Shown piece after piece: positions 1-4,859 of a stretch of 6,035 nt of DNA. Origin of the DNA: Candidatus Melainabacteria bacterium (GTDB lineage: Bacteria > Actinomycetota > Actinomycetes > Mycobacteriales > Pseudonocardiaceae). The position numbers and the translations under genes were made by a program. Under the pieces are notes generated by a model. It had not been told where the DNA came from and searched no databases. It worked only from the letters and a program-made list of their open reading frames with translations. Location: positions 1 to 6,035 of the forward strand of contig CAJCJE010000813.1 of assembly GCA_903970565.1 (NCBI GenBank), in the 5' to 3' direction. Positions within the stretch are counted from its first letter, which is position 1. Every line of letters starts with the position of its first letter.

Positions 1-484
1 CGGCACCCTGGTCGCCGAGGCCGAGAATGCGCTGACCGTCGGTCACGACGATCACGTCGACCTCGTGGTTCGGCCGGTTGGCGATGACCTCGCGCAGGCG
101 CTCCCGGTCCGGATAGGACACGAACAGGCCACGCGGTCGCCGGTAGATCTCGCTGAACCGCTCGCAGGCGTCACCGACCGTCGGCGTGTAGACAACGGGC
201 AGCATCTCGTCGAGGTGTTCGGTGACCAGCCGGTAGAACAGGGTTTCGTTCATGTCCTGGAGCTGGCGCAGGTAGATGTGCCGGTTGATCGGCTTGTCGT
301 AGCCGCGGAAGGCGTCGTAAGCGCGGTCCACCTGCTCCTGAAGCGTCTCCACGACCGCCGGCAACAGGCCGACGAGGTCGAGTTCGCGGCGTTGTTCCAT
401 CGTGAACGCGGTGCCGCGATTGTTCAGCGGCGATTCCAGCAGACGGATGCCCCGCAACGTCGAATCGTTCGTCTTGTCGTTCAT
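1..484 (-). CDS. maeA: NAD(P)-dependent malic enzyme, N-terminal 161 residues (3' end outside window)
   Basis: Malic enzyme oxidatively decarboxylates L-malate to pyruvate and CO2 while reducing NAD(P)+; it is a cytosolic link between the TCA cycle and pyruvate. The visible part is the N-terminal malic domain. It has [18 protein letters not shown] (residues 11-28), a [14 protein letters not shown] segment (73-86), VVYTPTVG (97-104) with the family's catalytic tyrosine, IYRRPRGLF (113-121), and [14 protein letters not shown] (147-160) at the window edge. These match the bacterial MaeA/SfcA type in order and spacing. The NAD-binding Rossmann domain lies beyond position 1. The chosen ATG (484-482) has a GGGG run nine bases upstream. 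An in-frame ATG at 493-491 would add three residues but puts that run right against the start. Cofactor preference cannot be read from this part. It is a core gene marking the left border of the accessory region. Confidence 0.95.
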   Translation of the reverse strand, partial: MNDKTNDSTLRGIRLLESPLNNRGTAFTMEQRRELDLVGLLPAVVETLQEQVDRAYDAFRGYDKPINRHIYLRQLQDMNETLFYRLVTEHLDEMLPVVYTPTVGDACERFSEIYRRPRGLFVSYPDRERLREVIANRPNHEVDVIVVTDGQRILGLGDQGA

Positions 485-861
485 CCCAGCCATCCCCGAT
501 CGGTCAAGATCAGCTCGTCCTCGCGCCGTCTCGGTGCTCGCGTCGGCGCCGCACCCATCCTGGACCATGCCGGGCCCGGGCGGCTGCCGTGTCGACACCA
601 GCGCGCCGAGCTTGCGCTCGTACGACAAGTCTGTTAGCAACCGATCTCGGGAGGCTCAGCGTGACCTGATCGCCTGGTCGGCGGTGTCGATCTCGCGGTC
701 GAACCGGTCGGCGACATCGCTGCCGAAATGCTTCCGGAACCACTCCAGGACCGGCCCCCAGTACCAGTACTTCAACGGGCTGCCATCGTCGTCCTTGACG
801 CGCGGCGGGAAGCCGCCGGGGCCGACCAGATCGGTGGCGAGTTTCAGCCCAATTCCTGGAC

Positions 862-885
862 CTCGGCGACACCCTCGGCGACACC
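862..885. repeat. 12-bp tandem duplication inside the broken gene
   Basis: CTCGGCGACACC occurs twice head to tail (862-873 and 874-885), followed by a further CTCGG. On the coding minus strand it gives an in-frame GVAE-GVAE repeat about 15 bases before the frame break. It looks like a recent slippage duplication. Confidence 0.85.
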
Positions 886-948
886 CTCGGTCCAGGAGGA
901 CGCGTCATCGACGGACATGGTTGCGGACGGAGGGTCGTGGTCGATGCC

Positions 949-970
949 GCGCACCCCCGTGGGGGTGCGC
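949..970. repeat. Perfect 10-bp-arm palindrome inside the broken gene
   Basis: GCGCACCCCC (949-958) and GGGGGTGCGC (961-970) are exact reverse complements separated by GT. The element sits in the coding part of the minus-strand gene and encodes part of GMRTPTGVRG. Its strength and in-gene position are unusual. It could be a hairpin in the mRNA, a small inserted repeat, or a chance product of high G+C. Confidence 0.7.
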
Positions 971-1040
971 ATCCCCGCCTCGATCTCGTCGGCCGTCGGG
1001 ACGCGGTCAAGAAGAACCGTGAACATGTGGCCTGGCACCT

Positions 1041-1385
1041 TTAGTCCCATTCGAGGAGCGGTTGCACGACCGGCAGACTCGGATCTATCGCGCGGGCGCA
1101 GTCCTGCCAGGTTCTGGTGCGAGTGTAGAGCACGGCGCATTCGTCGAAGCCGATCAGCGGCAAATCGCGTTGCCAGTGCTTGCGCGCCTCGTCGTGCATC
1201 ACTTGCGCGGCTTCCTGAGGGTCCTGCGCACTGCGCAACAGCGCGGCTGCCGCGCGTCGAACCTCGCCGCGCGCGAGTGCCAGTTTTGCGCCGAAGAAAT
1301 CCCCTGCCTTGACACGATATTCCGCGAGTCCCTGATTGGCGATGGCATAACGAAGCCACTGCCGGACAAGTGAAGCGCTGTCCAC
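1041..1385 (-). CDS. Hypothetical protein, 114 aa
   Basis: I do not recognise this family. The reading is a compact soluble protein without signal peptide or membrane segment. It has a basic, helix-rich N-terminal half (WLRYAIANQGLAEYRVKAG, then alanine/arginine-rich LARGEVRRAAAALLRSAQ) and a C-terminal part with IGFDECAVLYTRTRTWQDC containing the only two cysteines. It ends in LLEWD. The start is GTG at 1385-1383; a GGGGAG sequence lies about ten bases upstream, overlapping the end of the 23-codon gene. The next gene begins 14 bases after its stop, so these look co-transcribed. Codon use fits an expressed high-G+C gene, which supports it as real. Its neighbours (a decayed DNA-binding-like protein and a divergent XRE regulator) suggest a small regulatory or defence-associated locus, but nothing in the protein proves that. 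Confidence 0.7.
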   Translation of the reverse strand: MDSASLVRQWLRYAIANQGLAEYRVKAGDFFGAKLALARGEVRRAAAALLRSAQDPQEAAQVMHDEARKHWQRDLPLIGFDECAVLYTRTRTWQDCARAIDPSLPVVQPLLEWD

Positions 1386-1388
1386 GGC

Positions 1389-1460
1389 CTACTTCTCCCC
1401 GGTCCGACGGCGCCCGCCCTTGGCCAGGTGGTCCTTGTCCTCCTGCGGATCGTCAGGCAT
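1389..1460 (-). CDS. Putative 23-aa highly charged leader protein
   Basis: The ATG at 1460-1458 opens a 23-codon frame, MPDDPQEDKDHLAKGGRRRTGEK, ending in TAG three bases before the GTG of the 114-aa gene. AAGGGGA lies eight bases before the ATG, a better ribosome site than most genes here have. The peptide is acidic at its N-terminus and strongly basic at its C-terminus, with no hydrophobic stretch. It could be a translated micro-protein or a leader coupling ribosomes onto the downstream gene. The evidence is position and ribosome site only; no homologue is recalled. Confidence 0.5.
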   Translation of the reverse strand: MPDDPQEDKDHLAKGGRRRTGEK

Positions 1461-1508
1461 CGTCAATTCCCCTTTTCGGGTGGTGGATCGAGAATTCCTC
1501 ACTTGCTA

Positions 1509-1537
1509 TGATCATCGCTGCGATTCCGGTGATCATC
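1509..1537. repeat. Two TGATCATC direct repeats, 21 bp apart
   Basis: TGATCATC occurs at 1509-1516 and 1530-1537. The 21-bp period is two helical turns, so both copies face the same side of DNA. Each contains the palindrome TGATCA. They lie between the predicted minus-strand -10 box and the 23-codon gene. A TATGAT that could serve as a plus-strand -10 (1507-1512) overlaps the first copy. Possible regulator sites; no direct proof. Confidence 0.35.
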
Positions 1538-1545
1538 TGTTGCGA

Positions 1546-1583
1546 AATCTAGGACTTCATGTGGGTGGCATCAATTCTGATGC
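1546..1583 (-). promoter_or_regulatory. Promoter of the 1460-656 block with an overlapping inverted repeat
   Basis: Reading minus, TTGATG (1574-1569) and TAGATT (1551-1546) are 17 bases apart, a reasonable sigma-70-type -35/-10 pair, four of six bases matching consensus in each. An inverted repeat GCATCA-attc-TGATGC (1568-1583) lies over the -35 box, where a repressor would be expected to bind. The transcript would have roughly 75-80 bases of leader before the 23-codon gene. The natural candidate for binding is the divergent XRE regulator, by inference from position only. Confidence 0.4.
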
Positions 1584-1661
1584 ATGGACGTATCAGGTGA
1601 TGTCGGCTCACCCGACCCATCCCGTACGCTGATGCGGTGATGTAGCAACGGAGCAGGCGAC

Positions 1662-2158
1662 ATGGCAAGGACCCGAAGGCACGAACGCTCGGCGCGGCAC
1701 TACGTAAGGAACGCACGGATCGCGGGCTCACGCTGCGTCATCTTTCCGAGCGGATCAGCCGCAACCAGGCGGCATCTCCCGCTGGGAAACCGGCGACCGC
1801 ACCGCGAAACCGGAGCACGTCGCGCAGATCCTCACCGCAAAGGACATCAATGGTCAGCCGTACAACGAGATCATGGCACTGGCTTACGGTGCCGACGCAC
1901 CGATGTGGGTGGCGAACACACCGTCCGCACAGCGGCAGCAGTTGAACACGCTGATCAGCGTCGAGCAGGACGCGGTCGAGATTACGGACGTCAATCCGCT
2001 ACTGATGCCCGGATTGCTCCAGACTGAGGATTACATCCACGTGAGGATGTCTTCCGGCGGTTACCTGTCGCCGACGGAAATCGCCATCCGGACCAAGATC
2101 AGGCTCGATCGTCAGAGGGTGATCACTCGTGAGAGGCCGGTGCGGTTCACCGCATTCA
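1662..2158 (+). pseudogene. XRE-family helix-turn-helix/DUF5753 regulator, frameshifted and truncated
   Basis: Joining three frames gives a typical actinomycete XRE-DUF5753 transcription factor. A GGAG eight bases before ATG 1662 marks the start. Within three codons the frame must shift to reach KDPKARTLGAALRKERTDRG and LTLRHLSERISRNQA. It must shift again near 1769-1773 to read ISRWETGDRTAKPEH, the end of the helix-turn-helix. The third frame then runs INGQPYNEIMALAYGADAPM and on to the DUF5753 hallmark LLMPGLLQTEDYIH, then RLDRQRV and RPVRFTAF. After about 2158 the frame continues (ASGLNGSVTPSP...) without family character. Full-length members are about 280 residues, so roughly the last 100 are missing. 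Each break is explained by one lost base, either true decay or sequencing error. The truncation abuts the methyltransferase gene and cannot be explained by a one-base error. Such proteins often sit beside DUF397 genes; none is seen here. Confidence 0.85.
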
Positions 2159-2182
2159 TGGCCAGTGGGTTGAACGGATCGG

Positions 2183-3397
2183 TCACGCCGTCGCCTTGTT
2201 CTGAGGTGCTTTCTTGCCTGCTCTGGCTGCTGTGGCGCGTACGTCGGCCAGCGCTAGATGCTCGTGCACCGAGGATGCCACGATTTGGGCGAGCATGACC
2301 GGCACCGCGTTACCCAGTTGGCGCATTGCCTCTCCCCACGGGCCGTGTAGGCGGTAGCGGTCCGGGAAAGTTTGCAGGCGCGCGGCCTCGCGCACGGTGA
2401 AGTACCGGATGCTGCCGTCTGGCCGGCGCAGCATGTTTTCACCGCCCGGCACGCCGTGGACTCCTGCTTTCAACGCTTTTGCCGGCGCGTCGATGTGAGA
2501 TCCAGTGTGGCCAGGATACGACCGTGCGCCTGGCTGCAAGACATGATTCAGGTATTTTCGGTTTTCCTTGAGGGTCGGATTCGGCAGATCCGAAATGGCG
2601 TCGCGCACTGTTCGCCAGGGGCGACCGAGAGATGCCCCGCCGTCGAGCATGGGGGAGCCACTTCCCGCCGCGCGTGGAACAAGGCGATCTTTCTTGGCAA
2701 CTTTGTGACGTTCCCAGTATTCGCCTGTTACGTCCTGCTGGTAACGCAGCGCCTCGGCGGAATGCGTCGGCTCGGGAAATGACCACTCGGCGTCAACGTC
2801 GGAACGGAAGCCAATAAAGAAGACGCGCCATCGTTGTTGCGGCACCCCGTAGTTGGCCGCGTTGACGAGTGTCGGGACGACCTTGTACTGGAGGTCGGAT
2901 CGCACCGAGGTGTGTTCGGCCTGGAGGCGCGCGAGGTGATCGGCCCAGGTATCGCCCTCGCGTGGCACAAGTTCAGGGTGAGCCAGGCGCAGCTGGATGT
3001 AGGAGAAGTATTCGCTGAACGCACTGCGCGTCAACCCCCGCACATTCTCGACGAGGAACGCCCTCGGCTTCAGCGTGCGGATGACTTCGGCTGTGGCCGG
3101 GAACATGTCACGCGGGTCGTCGGCTGCTCGCCCTTTTCCTCCGCCGCTGAATGGTTGGCACGGCGGTCCACCGCTGACCAGTTCCACGCCATCACCCAGG
3201 TCACTCCACGGCACCTTCCGGACATCGCCCTCACGGATATCCATGCCCTGCACCAAGGGATGGCCCTCAGCCTGGTTTTCACGCAGGGTGTCGCAGGACC
3301 AGTGATCCCACTCGGACACGACCTCGGTCGTGAAACCCGCGAGATGTCCTCCGAGAGCGAGCCCACCCCCACCGGCGAAAAGTTCCACAGACCGCAT
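2183..3397 (-). CDS. C5-cytosine DNA methyltransferase (Dcm-like), 404 aa
   Basis: It transfers a methyl group from S-adenosylmethionine to C5 of cytosine in a specific DNA site. All main motifs are present in order: I, LFAGGGGLALG (6-16); II, EWD (29-31); IV, GGPPCQPFS (76-84) with catalytic Cys80; VI, ENVRG (117-121); VIII, QQRWRVFFIGFR (187-198); IX region, REAARLQTFPD (336-346); X, GNAVP (362-366). The target-recognition region lies at about 200-330 and includes AGVHGVPGGEN (311-321). The recognition sequence cannot be read from it. The length is normal for the family and the gene looks intact. The ATG at 3397 is the only sensible start: an in-frame TGA lies 27 bases upstream with no other start between, and there is no clear ribosome site. 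Divergent vsr lies 80 bases away. No restriction endonuclease is adjacent in the window, so it is an orphan or has lost its partner. Confidence 0.97.
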   Translation of the reverse strand: MRSVELFAGGGGLALGGHLAGFTTEVVSEWDHWSCDTLRENQAEGHPLVQGMDIREGDVRKVPWSDLGDGVELVSGGPPCQPFSGGGKGRAADDPRDMFPATAEVIRTLKPRAFLVENVRGLTRSAFSEYFSYIQLRLAHPELVPREGDTWADHLARLQAEHTSVRSDLQYKVVPTLVNAANYGVPQQRWRVFFIGFRSDVDAEWSFPEPTHSAEALRYQQDVTGEYWERHKVAKKDRLVPRAAGSGSPMLDGGASLGRPWRTVRDAISDLPNPTLKENRKYLNHVLQPGARSYPGHTGSHIDAPAKALKAGVHGVPGGENMLRRPDGSIRYFTVREAARLQTFPDRYRLHGPWGEAMRQLGNAVPVMLAQIVASSVHEHLALADVRATAARAGKKAPQNKATA

Positions 3398-3403
3398 ACT
3401 CGC

Positions 3404-3409
3404 ATCATA
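3404..3409 (-). promoter_or_regulatory. Candidate -10 box (TATGAT) for leaderless methyltransferase mRNA
   Basis: TATGAT reads minus at 3409-3404, with six bases between it and the methyltransferase ATG. Transcription would begin at or next to the A of ATG, which fits the lack of a ribosome site; leaderless mRNAs are common in actinomycetes. No good -35 hexamer is seen. Confidence 0.45.
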
Positions 3410-3427
3410 TCGGGCTGCGGATCAGCC

Positions 3428-3450
3428 ACACGCGAGGCCGATACGCGTGT
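3428..3450. promoter_or_regulatory. Inverted repeat between the methyltransferase and vsr, possible shared operator
   Basis: ACACGCG (3428-3434) and CGCGTGT (3444-3450) are exact inverted copies with a nine-base spacer. They lie in the 80-bp gap between the two divergent genes. One arm covers the expected -35 position for the methyltransferase; the other is 28 bases from the vsr start. A protein bound here could control both genes. Methyltransferase autoregulation or a lost controller protein are possible binders; which one is unknown. Confidence 0.4.
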
Positions 3451-3477
3451 CGGGACCGTCACTGCGACGATGGTGAC

Positions 3478-3915
3478 GTGCCGGACTTCCTGACGCCCGA
3501 GGAACGCTCAGCGCGCATGGCCGCCGTCAAGGGCCGCGACACCAGGCCCGAACTCGCTTTGCGCGCGCTACTCCGGACCGCCGGCCTCACCGGCTACCGC
3601 CTCAACTACCGCCACTTACCCGGACGACCGGACGTCGCGTACACGCGCTGGAAGGTAGCGGTATTCGTTGACGGCGCTTTCTGGCACGGACATCCCTCCC
3701 GCATCAGACCTGACCGCCTGAACGATCAATGGATAGCGAAGATCGAGGGTAACCGGAAGCGGGACCAGCAGGTCAATGCCGAGTTAGCCTCGCGCGGCTG
3801 GACGGTAGTTCGTATCTGGGACTTCGAGTTGAACCAGGCGGCCGACCAGCACGTGAATCGGATAGAACGGGCTTTGCAGGCAGCGGGTAGACCGTCGGCC
3901 TTGAATCAGCCCTGA
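3478..3915 (+). CDS. vsr: Very-short-patch-repair (Vsr-like) DNA mismatch endonuclease, 145 aa
   Basis: Vsr nicks DNA 5' of the T in T:G mismatches that arise when 5-methylcytosine deaminates, starting short-patch repair. It normally accompanies a C5 methyltransferase, as here. Signatures: RSARMAAVKGRDTRPELALR (10-29), LPGRPDVAY (47-55) with Asp52 matching the catalytic aspartate of E. coli Vsr, FVDGAFWHGHPSR (63-75) with Phe68, Trp69 and His70 at the mismatch-wedge and catalytic positions, and a WTVVRIWDFEL end (108-118). The cysteines that hold structural zinc in E. coli Vsr are replaced (Ala67, Pro73, Phe117); the enzyme has no cysteine at all. Such variants are known to me among actinomycete relatives, but activity is unproven. 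The GTG start gives MPDFLTPEERSARM; there is no earlier in-frame ATG or GTG since 3400 and only a weak ribosome site. Its length matches the family. Confidence 0.92.
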   Translation: MPDFLTPEERSARMAAVKGRDTRPELALRALLRTAGLTGYRLNYRHLPGRPDVAYTRWKVAVFVDGAFWHGHPSRIRPDRLNDQWIAKIEGNRKRDQQVNAELASRGWTVVRIWDFELNQAADQHVNRIERALQAAGRPSALNQP

Positions 3916-3917
3916 TT

Positions 3918-3935
3918 GCAACAGTGAGTTGTTGC
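3918..3935 (+). terminator. Weak hairpin just after vsr
   Basis: GCAACA (3918-3923) and TGTTGC (3930-3935) form a six-pair stem with a six-base loop, two bases after the vsr stop codon. There is no T-run. It could end vsr transcription or merely stabilise its 3' end. Confidence 0.35.
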
Positions 3936-4278
3936 GTGGCCAGGGAGTGACCCAAAACAGCGCTTGGATGATTGGTCCGAATTGGGTCTTATGCAAGTTT
4001 TGCTGGGTGTCGGCGGCGTACCCTTGAAGTGAGGGGATCTTCGACACCACCGCTCCTGGCGCCACGTTCGTCCTTCAGCGCCGTTCGGCCGAGTACGAGG
4101 GTCTGTCCGGCGGCGGTTCACCGTCCGTCGAACGGCGGCTGCTTCGCGGCGTCGGCCGGTCGCGCGTTGCTGCGGGTTGCTGGTGGCTAAAGTTATCGCC
4201 GGTCGAGCAGCCGGCCACGACATAGCCAAGGGTATGGGCTCGGTTGCCTGTCGGCCCGTGAGCGCGCAGGAGGATTCC
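3936..4278. other. Non-coding stretch between vsr and the STAS gene
   Basis: No reading frame in either direction has recognisable protein character. Possible frames have poor codon bias and no ribosome sites. The stretch must contain the right-hand border of the methyltransferase-vsr insertion and the promoter of the STAS gene. A segment beginning GGGTCTTATGCAAG at 3984 resembles the start of some ISL3-type insertion-sequence ends, but no transposase or matching second end is present. The missing C-terminal part of the XRE regulator was looked for here and not found, so the event was not a simple clean insertion. Confidence 0.5.
4230..4235 (+). promoter_or_regulatory. GGGTAT, possible alternative-sigma -10 box for the STAS gene
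   Basis: GGGTAT lies 43 bases before the GTG of the STAS gene. It matches the -10 of SigB/SigF-type stress promoters, which often drive genes of the same regulatory network. A matching GTTT-type -35 at the right distance is not visible, so this is weak. Confidence 0.25.
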
Positions 4279-4707
4279 GTGAGCGGAGATCACGCCAGAT
4301 CCGCCCAACCCCTGCCGCCGAGACCCTCCGACGCGCCGGTCGGGGACATCGCGGTCAGTACCGAGTTGATCGATGAACACTGGCTGGTGCTGCGCGTCAC
4401 CGGCGAGATCGACATGGTCACCGCACCCACGCTGCTCGCCGAGGTGGACCGCCAGCTCGGACCGGCCGCCTCCCTCGGTGACTGGGTCGTCGTGTTCGAC
4501 CTGAGCGGCACCAGTTTTCTGGCCTCCTCGGGCCTCGCCGTGCTGGCGCGGGCGGCACAGTTGGCTGCCGAGCGGTCACTGCCCTCGGTGCGGGTGATCG
4601 TGACCTCGCGTGCGGTGCGTAGGCCGATCGAGGTAACCGGGCTGGACTCCGTGCTGGAGATGTACACGGAGCCGGCCGCCGCGACCCAGCCACGCACCGA
4701 GAGCTGA
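4279..4707 (+). CDS. STAS-domain anti-sigma-factor antagonist, 142 aa
   Basis: Proteins of the SpoIIAA/RsbV type free an alternative sigma factor by binding its anti-sigma kinase. Phosphorylation of a serine in the STAS domain switches them off. The domain spans about residues 23-130: a first strand and turn, LVLRVTGEIDMVTAPTL (36-52), then VVVFDLSGTSFLASSGLAVL (70-89) with Ser83/Ser84 at the conserved phosphorylation site, and an end at GLDSVLEMY (121-129). The N-terminal ~20 residues are proline-rich and probably disordered. I chose GTG 4279 because AGGAGG lies six bases upstream; the same frame is open further upstream but without a ribosome site or domain character. No anti-sigma kinase or sigma factor gene is in the window, so its partner is elsewhere. 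The following gene is 152 bases away on the same strand. Confidence 0.93.
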   Translation: MSGDHARSAQPLPPRPSDAPVGDIAVSTELIDEHWLVLRVTGEIDMVTAPTLLAEVDRQLGPAASLGDWVVVFDLSGTSFLASSGLAVLARAAQLAAERSLPSVRVIVTSRAVRRPIEVTGLDSVLEMYTEPAAATQPRTES

Positions 4708-4768
4708 GCGCCGAGCCGGTTGTGGGCCTTCGGCTGTCGCGTCGTGACATCAGGCATCGATTCAGCCG

Positions 4769-4792
4769 GGACCGGTCCGCGCGGGACCGCGC
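4769..4792. repeat. Overlapping palindromes between the STAS and IclR genes
   Basis: GGACCGGTCC (4769-4778) is a perfect palindrome. It overlaps a stem CGGTCC/GGACCG (4773-4778 with 4784-4789, loop GCGCG), and then GCGCGG-ga-CCGCGC (4779-4792). These alternatives could form a terminator for the STAS gene 62 bases past its stop. They could also be an operator 68-91 bases before the IclR start, since IclR proteins often repress their own gene. Confidence 0.45.
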
Positions 4793-4859
4793 CATTTGAT
4801 GCCACCTCGTGACAGCCTTGGAGGCCAACGGTTCGGCGCGGCTGGTGCGGGAGATGGCG

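Larger units (their letters stand above)
656..1026 (-). pseudogene. Frameshifted small protein gene of a GPGGFPP-type actinobacterial family
   Basis: Two consecutive coding pieces are in different frames. The first begins MFTVLLDRVPTADEIEAG at 1026 and runs 60 codons, to a TGA at 846-844. The second begins LKLATDLVGPGGFPP at 847 and runs 63 codons, to a TGA at 658-656. Adding one base near 848 would join them as ...VQELG-LKLATD..., giving about 123 residues. From memory, actinobacterial proteins with a similar 'LDR.PT..E' start and a GPGGFPPP-plus-tryptophan end carry a short helix-turn-helix between them. Here those roughly 30 residues appear absent, so the lesion may be a deletion that also shifted frame. 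An upstream in-frame ATG at 1050 would overlap the end of the preceding gene; the ATG at 1026 lies 14 bases past it. It is probably the last gene of the 1460-to-656 operon. No function is assigned. Confidence 0.6.

Noticed and set aside
589..598. GTGTCGACAC palindrome upstream of the malic enzyme
   Set aside because: A ten-base palindrome is common in high-G+C DNA, and there is no promoter evidence around it.
65..637. 190-codon plus-strand frame opposite the malic enzyme
   Set aside because: It mirrors the malic enzyme gene and has no recognisable protein character.
510..1010. 166-codon minus frame overlapping the broken small gene
   Set aside because: Its residues are arginine/proline-rich out-of-frame translation. 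The other two frames over the same DNA give the GPGGFPP and LDRVPTADE segments, which look like real protein.
3784..4065. 93-codon minus frame after vsr, with a non-arginine-rich part (KIPSLQGYAADTQQN)
   Set aside because: It looks less like noise than most, but it overlaps vsr, has no ribosome site and matches no family I recognise. It may be part of an insertion-sequence relic.
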